A stretch of 64,000 bases of DNA from Lysinibacillus sp. ZYM-1. GTDB lineage: Bacteria > Bacillota > Bacilli > Bacillales_A > Planococcaceae. Each line of letters opens with the position of its first letter. Positions within the stretch are counted from its first letter, which is position 1. Position numbers and translations under genes: made by a program. The notes under the pieces were generated by a model. It was not told the origin of the DNA and did not search any database. It worked only from the letters and a program-made list of their open reading frames with translations. Location of the stretch: contig NZ_KQ465109.1 of assembly GCF_001308875.1 (NCBI RefSeq), positions 1 through 64,000 on the forward strand. Direction: 5' to 3'. Below are positions 36,250 to 44,330 of this stretch, in pieces.

Positions 36250-36278
36250 GCTTCTAATAATTTTTTTAAATTAGAAGC
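36250..36278 (-). repeat. Inverted repeat next to the MFS ribosome binding site
   Basis: A nine-base-pair perfect stem (36250-36258 with 36270-36278, eleven-base loop) ends directly against the GAGG of the MFS gene. It could be an operator or a translational attenuator. Confidence 0.5.
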
Positions 36279-36325
36279 GGATGGCACACTGAAACATTCC
36301 TAAATTGTCTTAATTTTTTAAGCAA
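36266..36325 (-). CDS. Possible leader peptide before the MFS gene
   Basis: A 19-codon ORF (TTG start; peptide MLKKLRQFRNVSVCHPLLI) whose last codons run into the hairpin at 36250-36278. A GGGTGAG element precedes it. It could be chance; listed because of the layout. Confidence 0.25.
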   Translation of the reverse strand: MLKKLRQFRNVSVCHPLLI

Positions 36326-36424
36326 TCGTCTCACCCTTTCAAAACTAAAATAACAGGAGTTTTATTTACATCTCCTTCGACAAATACGCATACATCTTTA
36401 CCAACTTTCCTTTTTTAAAAGCAC

Positions 36425-36449
36425 AAAAAGACGCCAGATAACCGGCGTC
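36425..36449 (-). terminator. Terminator of the 50-residue ORF
   Basis: The stem GACGCC/GGCGTC is followed leftward by five T, about 50 bases after the stop of the small gene at 36498. Confidence 0.75.
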
Positions 36450-36497
36450 AGATCATAGCATAGCGTATTCAAAAAGAACAAACTTAAAGATTTTTCT

Positions 36498-36650
36498 TCA
36501 AATTTTAAATACAAAGGCAAAAAGCTTCCGGTTGCTGAATTCTATATGAAGTTTCTCTAAAAAACCACAGACTGGTCCCGTTGACATGAAATCAGCTAAT
36601 TGTAAAAATGTCTTAACTTCAATCGCCGTTCTTCTGAAAACAGTTTCCAT
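36498..36650 (-). CDS. Small protein of 50 residues, unknown
   Basis: Not recognised. It starts at ATG 36650 with GGAGG eight to nine bases upstream, a possible promoter (TTGCTC, 16 bases, TATTAA) before that, and a good terminator after it. This gene-like layout supports it although it is short. The sequence (METVFRRTAIEVKTFLQLAD at the start, one Cys, basic and aromatic end) is amphipathic in its first half. Confidence 0.5.
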   Translation of the reverse strand: METVFRRTAIEVKTFLQLADFMSTGPVCGFLEKLHIEFSNRKLFAFVFKI

Positions 36651-36792
36651 AACTTTTTGCCTCCTCTCTAAATTTCAATAAACAGTTTAATATAATTTAA
36701 TACAAATTGAGCAAAAAAGCAAATTCAGTTTTACCATATTGCATCTTCTAGGCCCAAATTGATCGATCCTCACACGTAAAAAAGTGAAAATA

Positions 36793-36924
36793 TTACCTGT
36801 GCACAATATAACCCACCTTACGTGGAGCCACTACATTCTTCTTTTCAATACTTTTCATACGATCATCCGGCGTTTTTTTCATGGGCGTTACCAAAAGCTC
36901 AAACATGGTTATTTGTTTATCCAT
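36793..36924 (-). CDS. Small basic protein of 43 residues, unknown
   Basis: Begins MDKQITMFELLVTPMKKTPD and ends in a basic segment (RKVGYIVHR). AAAGGGGG lies six bases before the ATG. It precedes the 50-residue gene on the same strand by about 140 bases. No family recognised; it could be a remnant. The rightward reading frames over this stretch lack ribosome binding sites and were not accepted. Confidence 0.45.
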   Translation of the reverse strand: MDKQITMFELLVTPMKKTPDDRMKSIEKKNVVAPRKVGYIVHR

Positions 36925-37065
36925 ACACTTCCCCCTTTAGTAAAGGTACTGTACGTTTTCTATGGCTGCTTTTCTTATATATGAAGTACAACATGATTTT
37001 ATACTAGCGAATTAAATTAAACGTGGATGGCACAACAAAAAGAACCAGGCTAGTACCTGGTTCTT

Positions 37066-37560
37066 TCATGATAAGGATTCATCTTGCGGCTTCATGAATA
37101 CAAAAAGATAAGCTATCCAAACGATTGTCAGTAGTAACGCCAGTAATGTCCAGCCATTAAAAAAGATATGATTAGAAAAAGTGTTGAGAAGTGCAATTTC
37201 TGCTAGATCAGTAACTGAATCATTATGATGAAAGATGATTAATCTTACCTCTTTTGCTTTTTTGATCGTTAACAAAACCATCACACTCGGAAAAATGAAC
37301 GAAAGTAGCATCATAATTTTAAATGACACCGTTTTAAAAGTTCTTTTTGCAGCAACATAGGCAATTTTGAATGTACCAATAATCGAAACAATGAAGAACG
37401 GGGTGATAAATAATAAGGGAAAGAGACCTGGATTACCATTACTTATAGAATTCTTTGAACTTCCTATTATTATTGGCTCAGTTAAAAAATGGACGAAACT
37501 AAAAATAATAGCTGTTATAATAAGGCTTAGGACATAAAAAAACAATGATAATTTACTCAT
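37066..37560 (-). CDS. Four-helix membrane protein of unknown function
   Basis: A 164-residue protein with four predicted transmembrane helices (about residues 5-25, 48-68, 80-100, 137-157), a charged cytoplasmic loop (AKRTFKT) and an acidic C-terminus. No family recognised. A pair of similar small membrane proteins lies next to it (37848-38282), suggesting a local cluster of unknown envelope genes. Confidence 0.65.
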   Translation of the reverse strand: MSKLSLFFYVLSLIITAIIFSFVHFLTEPIIIGSSKNSISNGNPGLFPLLFITPFFIVSIIGTFKIAYVAAKRTFKTVSFKIMMLLSFIFPSVMVLLTIKKAKEVRLIIFHHNDSVTDLAEIALLNTFSNHIFFNGWTLLALLLTIVWIAYLFVFMKPQDESLS

Positions 37561-37630
37561 TCTTCACTCCTATTATTGTTTGAAGGTCATCCTACTTGAT
37601 GAATGGAAAATTAGCTTCCTTTTTGAACAC

Positions 37631-37816
37631 CTATAAAATGCGTGCAGTCTCTCCGTCCCTTATTTTAATATGGATATACCTTGAGGCTCCTCCTTCAATA
37701 TGTTTTGGAACTTCTGATAAATCGAGTAATTCCTTTATATGAAAGGATTTTTTACGATTAGCTTCAATCGTCATATGATAAGGACCCTCTATATTCATCA
37801 GGGACTCCATACGCAT
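37631..37816 (-). CDS. Small protein of 61 residues, unknown
   Basis: Soluble, with conserved-looking mixed content (a MTIEANRKKSFHIKELLDLS stretch then a beta-like RYIHIKIRDGE). AGAGG lies five bases before ATG 37816 and eleven before ATG 37810. It follows the 144-residue membrane protein by about 30 bases on the same strand, so they may share a transcript. Could be a fragment of a larger gene. Confidence 0.42.
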   Translation of the reverse strand: MRMESLMNIEGPYHMTIEANRKKSFHIKELLDLSEVPKHIEGGASRYIHIKIRDGETARIL

Positions 37817-37847
37817 TCCATCCTCTAGAAATGGTCATCTAAAAATT

Positions 37848-38282
37848 CTAATTCAAATGACACCGCTCATTACTTCGATTTTGTAATTCAAGATGACATT
37901 CCCCATTTAATAAATCTTTACCTACCATATCAAATTTGCATTCGCCATACTCAGTATAGGAAATGGCATTTATACCATTAGCTAATGTTTCTTGATAGAT
38001 TGTAATAAGGTAATGGGGTAAAAACGTATATACCATTAGCACTAAAACTATTGTTAGTAGGCGATATTTCTTTATGCTCTTGACAAGTAAAATCATGGCA
38101 ATGATAAACAAAACAGAGCCAAATATTCCAAGTGACACATAGCCATCATAATTGGTGATGGGAAACGCCATGAAGGAAGATGTAGTTTTAATCATTAGAT
38201 TATTTGGAAATGGGAAAAATAAACACATACAAATTCCTAAAATAACGATTGAATATATGAGCTTCTCTTTACTTTTTATCAT
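37848..38282 (-). CDS. Membrane protein of 144 residues, unknown
   Basis: Three predicted transmembrane helices (about 8-27, 45-65, 73-92) followed by a C-terminal outer or inner domain with several cysteines (GECKFDMV, GECHLELQ, ERCHLN). No family recognised. Confidence 0.62.
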   Translation of the reverse strand: MIKSKEKLIYSIVILGICMCLFFPFPNNLMIKTTSSFMAFPITNYDGYVSLGIFGSVLFIIAMILLVKSIKKYRLLTIVLVLMVYTFLPHYLITIYQETLANGINAISYTEYGECKFDMVGKDLLNGECHLELQNRSNERCHLN

Positions 38283-38437
38283 TCTATCCCTCCTCTTTTA
38301 GAAATGAAAATAACGATGTCTCATTGCTACAACAGCGCACATAATTCTCTAACCTTTTTAGTCACTTATTTTATGTATAAACACAGAGAAATCTTAATTG
38401 TAAATTATTTATCAAATTCCTATTCAGTAAGGATCAT

Positions 38438-38620
38438 TTAATATAATTTACCGCCCTTTTCTAAATTAATCGCTAAAATTATATATACAATAATGGATGT
38501 TGGACTTGTTACAAAAAATAGTATCCTTATAATTGTAGAAGATATTCCGAAGAATTCTGCCAGCCCTCCACAAACACCTTGCAACATCTTATCTTTTGAA
38601 GATTTTTTTAATGTTTGCAA
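38438..38620 (-). CDS. PspC domain protein
   Basis: A 60-residue protein that is nearly all PspC domain: KMLQGVCGGLAEFFGISSTI followed by one hydrophobic helix and a short basic tail. PspC proteins are membrane stress or envelope factors; in Firmicutes short stand-alone forms are common with unknown role. The start is TTG 38620, nine bases after GGAGG; the next ATG (codon 12) would remove part of the domain. Confidence 0.82.
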   Translation of the reverse strand: MQTLKKSSKDKMLQGVCGGLAEFFGISSTIIRILFFVTSPTSIIVYIILAINLEKGGKLY

Positions 38621-38728
38621 AATATAATACCTCCTTCATAATTTTTTATTACATTAAATACTTCCAAGTTTAATCATACATCATTTAACATTAAATTGGA
38701 TAAATTTTTCCATTTTAAATGCAAATAC

Positions 38729-38765
38729 AATAAGACCACTCATCGTAAAGCGGTCTTATTTTTGT
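38729..38765 (+). terminator. Hairpin with rightward T run
   Basis: The stem AATAAGACC/GGTCTTATT has five T on the rightward side. No rightward gene precedes it closely; it may be bidirectional and end the decayed gene at 38851. Confidence 0.5.
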
Positions 38766-38850
38766 TTATGTAACTCCCAACCTTTATTATTACCTATTAC
38801 TCTTCTAGACTTAATTAGGAAATATATATTAGTTCGAATCATAAGATTAT

Positions 38851-39066
38851 CATTTGTAATGTTCAAAGTACTTACCTTTTTCAACAATGTCTTTGCACTT
38901 AAAGCCGTCCAATCCTTGGAAATCATCTATAGTCATTGTTCCTGAATTAAATTTATCTAATTATAGTTTTTCGAACTTCCCTTTTTCTACAGCTTGCATG
39001 ATATGTAATCTTGTAAAATCTAATACTCTTTACATTGATATGACTCTTCTATATAGCAATGAAACT
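38851..39066 (-). pseudogene. Decayed small gene
   Basis: The leftward strand reads as protein only if two in-frame stops are passed. The pieces are VSLLYRRVISM, then RVLDFTRLHIMQAVEKGKFE, then DKFNSGTMTIDDFQGLDG and KCKDIVEKGKYFEHYK before a TGA. A good GGAGG lies at 39076-39080, but the codon at the right distance is not a start. Composition looks like a former small cytoplasmic protein; its family is unknown. The rest of the 38.62-39.22 kb gap is AT-rich and empty. Confidence 0.5.
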
Positions 39067-39220
39067 AATGGTTTTACCTCCTAAAAATAAAAAAACTGGC
39101 ATTGTTAATTTCCTAAAGGGGTAATGTTGGAGCTAAAATATTCCCAAATTAAACGCTCGTGCACTAGTAATTAGTTTGATGATGTAATATAACTGGTCAC
39201 TCTCTATATTTTTTAACTTA

Positions 39221-40153
39221 TTACTCTACACATAATTCTCTAAAATTACATCCTCGACAATGCCATTTTTCTTGTGTTTGTTCAAAATCTTCATAGTCCA
39301 CGGGCTCGTTGGAGAAAATATCGGCCTGGTACTTTTTCATTTCTAAAACACTACGTTGAAATGTATGTAAAATATTCTCCATATCGAAATCGGTCAAAAC
39401 ATATTTCTTCCGTTTTCCCGTTAGTAAATATTCGTTATACACTTCAATTTGCTCAAGCGACACCCTATATTTTTGCTGCACATAATAGGCATAGAGCGCC
39501 AATTGCTGGCGATCATCATCGGACTCTCCCCCTGTCTTCCAGTCGACAATAACCCATTTATCTGTCTGTTCATTAAAATAATGAAAATCCATTACGACAA
39601 ACACCTGGATGTCGTTGATTTTCATCGAACGGAATTGTTCTGGTTCCCCAATCCGTAAAGAGCCTCTTTGTGACGTGATTTGTTGAAATGTTTCACTCAT
39701 CAAAAAATGCTCAAAGACAAGCTGTAAACGCTCTTTATAGTCATGTACGAGATCGGATGATAATGTGCCATGATAGTAAATTTCCTGCATCATATAATAT
39801 TTATTAGGCTTTTGCCTCCATGATTCAAGGTGGCGAGTAGAATCAATAAAAGCTGCATTAAGCTGGCCTCTAGCCCAATGAATCAGCTCCTCTAATGTAG
39901 GGGCCTTCCCTGTTTGTAAATAATCATTAATAGCTTGTTCAATATAACGGTGAACAATTTGCCCAAATAAAATAGGCATGGGCTGTAGCTTTTTTAAGCG
40001 ATAAACATGCTGATGATAGGGCTCCACATTGTAACTCAGCCACCCATTATGGGAAAAGTAATATTCATAGCCATATTTGCGGGCACAGCTTGTTAGCGTT
40101 TTATGCCGTGAAAGTGACCATGAAAAGGTAGGGTACGGTGTAATTTCAAACAG
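39221..40153 (-). CDS. PD-(D/E)XK nuclease with Fe-S cluster motif, probable CTG start
   Basis: A RecB/Cas4/AddB-like nuclease of about 310 residues. The N-terminal motif FSWSLSRHKTLTSCARKYGY supplies the first Cys; the catalytic core is VVMDFHY...WVIVDWKTG followed by QLALYAYY; the C-terminus has CRGCNFRELC, completing four Cys for a 4Fe-4S cluster. The first standard start (GTG 40027) would remove the N-terminal Cys motif. AGGAGG (40162-40167) is eight bases before CTG 40153 with no ATG, GTG or TTG between. It is coupled to the TauE-family gene, whose TAG overlaps the binding site. Confidence 0.8.
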   Translation of the reverse strand: MFEITPYPTFSWSLSRHKTLTSCARKYGYEYYFSHNGWLSYNVEPYHQHVYRLKKLQPMPILFGQIVHRYIEQAINDYLQTGKAPTLEELIHWARGQLNAAFIDSTRHLESWRQKPNKYYMMQEIYYHGTLSSDLVHDYKERLQLVFEHFLMSETFQQITSQRGSLRIGEPEQFRSMKINDIQVFVVMDFHYFNEQTDKWVIVDWKTGGESDDDRQQLALYAYYVQQKYRVSLEQIEVYNEYLLTGKRKKYVLTDFDMENILHTFQRSVLEMKKYQADIFSNEPVDYEDFEQTQEKWHCRGCNFRELCVE

Positions 40154-40165
40154 GACAATCGCCTC

Positions 40166-40909
40166 CTATAGCTGTTGGATAAAATCATAGACAAGCTGTA
40201 CGATGAGGATAATGGTTACAATACGGAGTAGAAGTTTGACTTGATTTGCTTTCACCTTTCTTGCTAAAACAAGACCAATTTGCGCACCAATTGTAGACCC
40301 AACCATTAAAACAAGAGTGAGTGGCCATTCAATTTTCCCTGTTGCAATATATGTAATCGCTGCGCCTGAACACATGGCGAATACACCTACTCTCGATAGT
40401 CCGACTGCTTTGATATAGGAAATTTTCTCATGGGCATATGTATAAAGGGCTAGTGTACTACTGCCAGGTCCAAACATACCATCATAAAAACCAACCCCAA
40501 GTAGAATTGGTCCATTTTTCCGATTCATCCTAAAGAGTTCCTTATCCCCAAAGTCAGCCCCTCCCAAAAAGGACATAATCAGGGCAAAGCCTAATAAAAT
40601 TATGGCGATGACCGTCAAAGCTTGACTACTCATGAACGAGGCGAAAAGCCCACCCAAAGTTCCGCCAATTAAGGATACTAATAAGACCGATCGCATTTCG
40701 GACCAAGCTAATTCTTTTCGTTTATAGATTGTATAAAAGCTTGAAAAAGCACTCACCATATTGGACACTTTATTGGCACCAATTGCCGAATGGACAGGCA
40801 CCCCCATTAACATCATCGTTGGCAATGTGATTAAACCACCGCCACCCACTAACGTTCCAATGACATTCCCCATGATGCCAATTAATAAAAATAACAAGTA
40901 TTCCATCAT
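40166..40909 (-). CDS. TSUP family (TauE/SafE) anion exporter
   Basis: A 247-residue protein with about eight helices and the TSUP pattern: GTLVGGGGLITLPTMMLMG after helix 1, ANKVSNM, and a second half with GFYDGMFGPGSSTL. The family moves sulfite, sulfonates or related organic anions. Its stop overlaps the binding site of the nuclease gene, but a shared function is not obvious. Confidence 0.87.
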   Translation of the reverse strand: MMEYLLFLLIGIMGNVIGTLVGGGGLITLPTMMLMGVPVHSAIGANKVSNMVSAFSSFYTIYKRKELAWSEMRSVLLVSLIGGTLGGLFASFMSSQALTVIAIILLGFALIMSFLGGADFGDKELFRMNRKNGPILLGVGFYDGMFGPGSSTLALYTYAHEKISYIKAVGLSRVGVFAMCSGAAITYIATGKIEWPLTLVLMVGSTIGAQIGLVLARKVKANQVKLLLRIVTIILIVQLVYDFIQQL

Positions 40910-40998
40910 ATCCTTCTTTCTCTCTCACAAATGCATTCATTCTATGATAAAGTATAACAGATTGTGATTTTGAATGATGATGGAAATGAGGGGCAAGG

Positions 40999-41496
40999 AT
41001 GCATACACAACAAAAAACACCAACACCACGCTTTTGTCACCAGCTGTCGGTCATCGTGGCCACCATTTTTTTAGCTGGCTTCACAGCAACGCTGATTCAA
41101 TATCGGAAGCTTCCTGCAATGATTCCAGTCTTACAAAGCTTTACGAGTGACCATGCACAGTTTGGACCAAAAATTGCTATTTTTTATTTACCTTTCATCG
41201 CACTCATGCTATTTTTACTTTTACACTATTTAGAGATGAAAGCGGCTTATCCAGTGATGCGAAAAAATAAATCCCCACTATCACATAGCCAACGTCAAAA
41301 TGGCATCATCACTATTTGTCTGATAAAAAATAGCATATTATTGTATTTTACATACTCTCTTTTCAACGACCTCACCGTGGCATTAGGCCGAGATCGAATT
41401 TTACAGCAGTGGCATGCTTACCTATTTCTTTTCTTGCTATGTGGTATCTTCAGTATGGGCATCGTTCGAGGGATTTTATTGGGTAAAAAGCGTTAA
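40999..41496 (+). CDS. DUF1648-like membrane protein
   Basis: A 165-residue protein with four predicted helices (about 17-35, 58-78, 100-122, 139-158). The YRKLPAMIPVLQSF segment after helix 1 and the following helix resemble the DUF1648 module of SdpI-like immunity and signalling proteins. Assignment to that family is tentative. GAGGGG lies five bases before the ATG. Divergent from the TauE gene. Confidence 0.65.
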   Translation: MHTQQKTPTPRFCHQLSVIVATIFLAGFTATLIQYRKLPAMIPVLQSFTSDHAQFGPKIAIFYLPFIALMLFLLLHYLEMKAAYPVMRKNKSPLSHSQRQNGIITICLIKNSILLYFTYSLFNDLTVALGRDRILQQWHAYLFLFLLCGIFSMGIVRGILLGKKR

Positions 41497-41531
41497 AAAA
41501 GACGTATTAAAGAGTTGCTCTTTAATACGTC
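41495..41531 (-). terminator. Terminator of the 42.7-41.5 kb leftward cluster
   Basis: A perfect 14-base-pair stem GACGTATTAAAGAG/CTCTTTAATACGTC is followed leftward by six T; it also abuts the stop of the rightward gene. Confidence 0.85.
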
Positions 41532-41557
41532 TGCCAAAAATGAAACCATTAGATGAA

Positions 41558-41647
41558 TTACATAAATGGAATAAATTGATCTTCTTGCGCACAATCAATA
41601 GCTATTTTATTGCGTGCCAGGTGACCACATTTCATACATGGGTGCAC
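41558..41647 (-). CDS. Very small Cys-rich protein (29 residues)
   Basis: Sequence starts MHPCMKCGHLARNKIAIDC, giving CxxCGH plus a further Cys, like a minimal zinc knuckle. AAGGG lies five bases before a GTG start, and the cluster terminator follows the stop by 26 bases. It is the last cistron after the 210-residue membrane protein. Unknown function; it could be a remnant of a zinc-ribbon protein. Confidence 0.4.
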   Translation of the reverse strand: MHPCMKCGHLARNKIAIDCAQEDQFIPFM

Positions 41648-41672
41648 GAAAACCCTTAATAAACAGTACTAA

Positions 41673-42305
41673 TTATTCACTACCCCAATCTTTTTCCATT
41701 TGTCTAAAATTATGTATTAAACCATACTTCTGTACGCCACGCGCTTGTTCGATACTGGCATCAGCCCATTGGCGGAACAATGCTTGATCCTTTTGGGTAT
41801 GGGCGTACACTGCTTCTATGGCGGGTTGCATCCAAGACTGTGTCAGCTTATCACTTCTCATAGCAACTGTTCGACCTTCCAGGGCAGCGAGATAGCAAAA
41901 GGCATAGCTTGATAATGGCTCCTTGTTAATTTGCTGAGCAGCAGCCTTTGCCGCCCCATGATTCTCCTCCATGATCGCTTTCATAAATTGATAATTGTAC
42001 TTGATGGCTGGCTGCTTATATTGGTGGATGATGACATCGAAAGCACGAATTTGTTCCTCGAGCGTCCCATAAGCAGATGCATAGAGAGCTGCAAAGATAG
42101 GCTCTTTTCGACGGCGCTTCACCCATTTATCCACAAGTTCCATATTGTTTGTTCGATATAGGATATGTATATGGCGATAAATCATAGCCACCGCGAGCAC
42201 AGCAAATATTCCGAGTGAAAAGGATAAACGCACCCCTGATAAAGATAGGACCATCGCCAACAATATAATGGCTAAATAAAAGAATATTAATTGAATAATT
42301 TTCAT
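41673..42305 (-). CDS. Membrane-anchored helical-repeat-like protein, unknown
   Basis: A 210-residue protein with two N-terminal transmembrane helices (about 2-20 and 25-44) and a cytoplasmic all-alpha part (about 60-205) with TPR-like spacing (SAYGTLEEQIRAFDVIIHQY, then SYAFCYLAALEGRTVAM). Not recognised. TAGGGGG lies just before the ATG, overlapping the stop of the preceding 55-residue gene. Confidence 0.65.
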   Translation of the reverse strand: MKIIQLIFFYLAIILLAMVLSLSGVRLSFSLGIFAVLAVAMIYRHIHILYRTNNMELVDKWVKRRRKEPIFAALYASAYGTLEEQIRAFDVIIHQYKQPAIKYNYQFMKAIMEENHGAAKAAAQQINKEPLSSYAFCYLAALEGRTVAMRSDKLTQSWMQPAIEAVYAHTQKDQALFRQWADASIEQARGVQKYGLIHNFRQMEKDWGSE

Positions 42306-42313
42306 AATGCCCC

Positions 42314-42481
42314 CTACTGTAATTTCCTGCGCATTTTACGTGAAAAGATGAGGCCGGCACCTAAAAAGAAGACTAGTGCCATTACTTTCATGATAGGGAT
42401 GATAAATAGCTTACTGATGAGGAAAACAACGACTACATAATAGACCACCATTGCCAGTAAAAATAACGTCAACTTATTCAT
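42314..42481 (-). CDS. Small two-helix membrane protein (55 residues)
   Basis: Begins MNKLTLFLLAMVVYYVVVVF and has a second hydrophobic segment (ALVFFLGAGLIF) followed by a basic tail SRKMRRKLQ. Its ATG overlaps the end of the HhH-protein gene and its stop is eight bases before the next ATG, so the three form a tight operon. Family unknown. Confidence 0.65.
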   Translation of the reverse strand: MNKLTLFLLAMVVYYVVVVFLISKLFIIPIMKVMALVFFLGAGLIFSRKMRRKLQ

Positions 42482-42659
42482 GAGGCTCCCTACTTTCCTT
42501 TAATGCCGCTTCAATCGCGGCGAGCGCTTTCGGCCCCATTCCATGTAAATGAGCTAAAGTGGAAAGGTCAACGTTCTCCAGCTGCTGTAATTGTGTATAG
42601 CCCGCTGCCTGTAATGCACGAACTGCAGGTTTGGCTACTCCCTTCGGCCATTCTGTCAT
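42474..42659 (-). CDS. Helix-hairpin-helix small protein
   Basis: A 61-residue single domain like the C-terminal domain of RNA polymerase alpha or ComEA-type HhH: KPAVRALQAAGYTQLQQLEN then LHGMGPKALAAIEAALKE. The GMGPKA hairpin suggests nonspecific nucleic-acid binding. Such stand-alone proteins are common in Bacillus with unknown role. I start at ATG 42659, eight bases after AAGGGAA; ATG 42677 is also possible. Confidence 0.72.
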   Translation of the reverse strand: MTEWPKGVAKPAVRALQAAGYTQLQQLENVDLSTLAHLHGMGPKALAAIEAALKESREPHE

Positions 42660-42738
42660 GTTTGCACTTCCCTTCATTAAAAAACCTTCTCTGCCCTATT
42701 ATGCAAGCGACAGCAAAGAAATGCAAATTAGTCATAAC

Positions 42739-43332
42739 CTATAGAATTTGAAACAGGGATAAGCACGCAGCCATTAAATTAACGAAACTATGAATACTCC
42801 AACTAGTGACAATGGAGCCACCCCCAACCCGCTCATTCATCCACCCCATCACATAGCCTGCCAGTGCAGTAGTTAGTACGACTAGCAGGATGATGTGTAA
42901 TGGCAGTGCCATCCACAACAGGGCCCCATGTACGCAGCCAAAAAGGAAACTTTGTACGAGATTCCCTACTTGGAAACCAAACGATTTTGCCAGTCTTTTC
43001 AATAAAAAGCCACGGAACAATAGCTCCTCAGATAGGCCAGTTTGAATAATAGCATAAATAAGAGCTGGTATGACCCCCGCCAAGCCAAGGCCAATGAATT
43101 GATTGTACGCTAATAAGGAATGATCAATATAAAAAAAGATGATAACCCAACTCGGTATCACTAACACCACAATAGAAAGGAAAAAAAACATGATATATCT
43201 TCCTTTATGGGCAACCACTGGCTTTTGAAAGCCTAACCACCCTAGAAACGACTGTTCCTTTCTAGCTGTGAAAAACCACCAAATAAATGGTATCACTGAA
43301 AATAACATTACTTGCACAATAGCACTGATCAT
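42739..43332 (-). CDS. CPBP family intramembrane metalloprotease
   Basis: A 197-residue multi-helix protein with the CPBP (Abi/CAAX protease) motifs EELLFRGFLLKRL (about residues 108-120) and FGCVHGALL (about 138-146), supplying the Glu-Glu and His residues for zinc. A role in prenyl-protein-like cleavage, bacteriocin immunity or stress is known for relatives, none specifically for this one. The ATG at 43332 follows GGAGG at seven bases. Confidence 0.87.
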   Translation of the reverse strand: MISAIVQVMLFSVIPFIWWFFTARKEQSFLGWLGFQKPVVAHKGRYIMFFFLSIVVLVIPSWVIIFFYIDHSLLAYNQFIGLGLAGVIPALIYAIIQTGLSEELLFRGFLLKRLAKSFGFQVGNLVQSFLFGCVHGALLWMALPLHIILLVVLTTALAGYVMGWMNERVGGGSIVTSWSIHSFVNLMAACLSLFQIL

Positions 43333-43566
43333 TTTTTCCCCTCCTGATCGCATGTTACGTTAAGTGTAGAAGAAAATGGCAGACAATTCAATAGTATTTT
43401 AATGATAATCGTTAATTTTTTTATCTTTAATATTAATTTTTAAATGTTTAGCAATAAATAAATAGAATTTAACATCTCTTTATTGAGATTCGTGTCATTT
43501 TCATTTACACTTAATTACAGATATAACAGGTCTATAATATATACATTATCATTGGAGGCTATCGCT

Positions 43567-44259
43567 ATGAATTTAGATTCTACACATTTAGAGGAGAAGG
43601 CTCATACCTATGAGCAAAACGCCCGTATCTCTGTACCAGCCTACGATACTTTGTTTGCCATGACACAAGCCTATTTCCGTACACATTTAGGCAATCAAGT
43701 ATCCTCCCTGTTAGTTGTAGGGGCTGGTGGTGGAAATGAACTTTCCGCATGGGGGCCCTCAAATCCCAACTGGACTTTTACAGGCATTGACCCGTCTGAA
43801 GAGATGCTTCAAATCGCACAACGTAAAGCGCGACAACTGTCTATAGAAAGCCGAGTTCAACTTCTTCACGGAACCATTGATATCTTGTCATCTACTCCTT
43901 CCACATTCGATGCTGCTAGCTGTATCCTTGTGCTGCATTTTATCCAAGATAGACAGGAAAAGCTTAAATTATTACGCAACATTCACGCACAATTAAAGCC
44001 AGGAAAACCATTTGTCCTCGCTTGTGCCTATGGAGAACGTGAAAGTGACGAACTACAAGATCGCATTAAAATCTGGCAAAGTTTCTTTTTAGATGTAGGA
44101 TACAAAAAAGCAAAAGTGGAAGATATGGGGAAAGTCATTATGAATATCTCTTTCATTTCAGATCAAGAAATTCAAGAATTATTGCAAGAAGCTGGATTTA
44201 AACATATTACACGCTTTTTCAGTTCTGGTCTTTTCGCAGGCTGGATGAGTCATGCCTAA
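43567..44259 (+). CDS. Class I SAM-dependent methyltransferase
   Basis: A 230-residue methyltransferase: motif I LLVVGAGGGNELSAWG (about residues 48-63), TGIDPSEEMLQIAQRKA (motif II), and ILVLHFIQDRQEKLKLLRNI (motif IV-V). The substrate is unknown. I start at ATG 43567 because GGAGG is eight bases before it; the open frame extends upstream into AT-rich promoter sequence. A palindromic terminator follows. Confidence 0.88.
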   Translation: MNLDSTHLEEKAHTYEQNARISVPAYDTLFAMTQAYFRTHLGNQVSSLLVVGAGGGNELSAWGPSNPNWTFTGIDPSEEMLQIAQRKARQLSIESRVQLLHGTIDILSSTPSTFDAASCILVLHFIQDRQEKLKLLRNIHAQLKPGKPFVLACAYGERESDELQDRIKIWQSFFLDVGYKKAKVEDMGKVIMNISFISDQEIQELLQEAGFKHITRFFSSGLFAGWMSHA

Positions 44260-44265
44260 GTGAAA

Positions 44266-44302
44266 ACCCCCGCCATTTGAGCTCAAATGGCGAGGGCATT
44301 TA
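44266..44302 (+). terminator. Terminator with perfect palindrome
   Basis: CGCCATTTGAGCTCAAATGG plus flanking pairs forms a stem of 11 or more base pairs between two convergent genes. Confidence 0.75.
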
Positions 44303-44330
44303 TTCCACATTAAAATGAGCAGCTCATTCT

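Noticed and set aside
36784-37007. Two overlapping rightward ORFs of 61-66 codons
   Set aside because: No ribosome binding site, and a better-supported leftward small gene covers the same bases.
38887-39084. Rightward 65-codon ORF
   Set aside because: It runs antisense to a decayed leftward gene and has no ribosome binding site or recognisable sequence.
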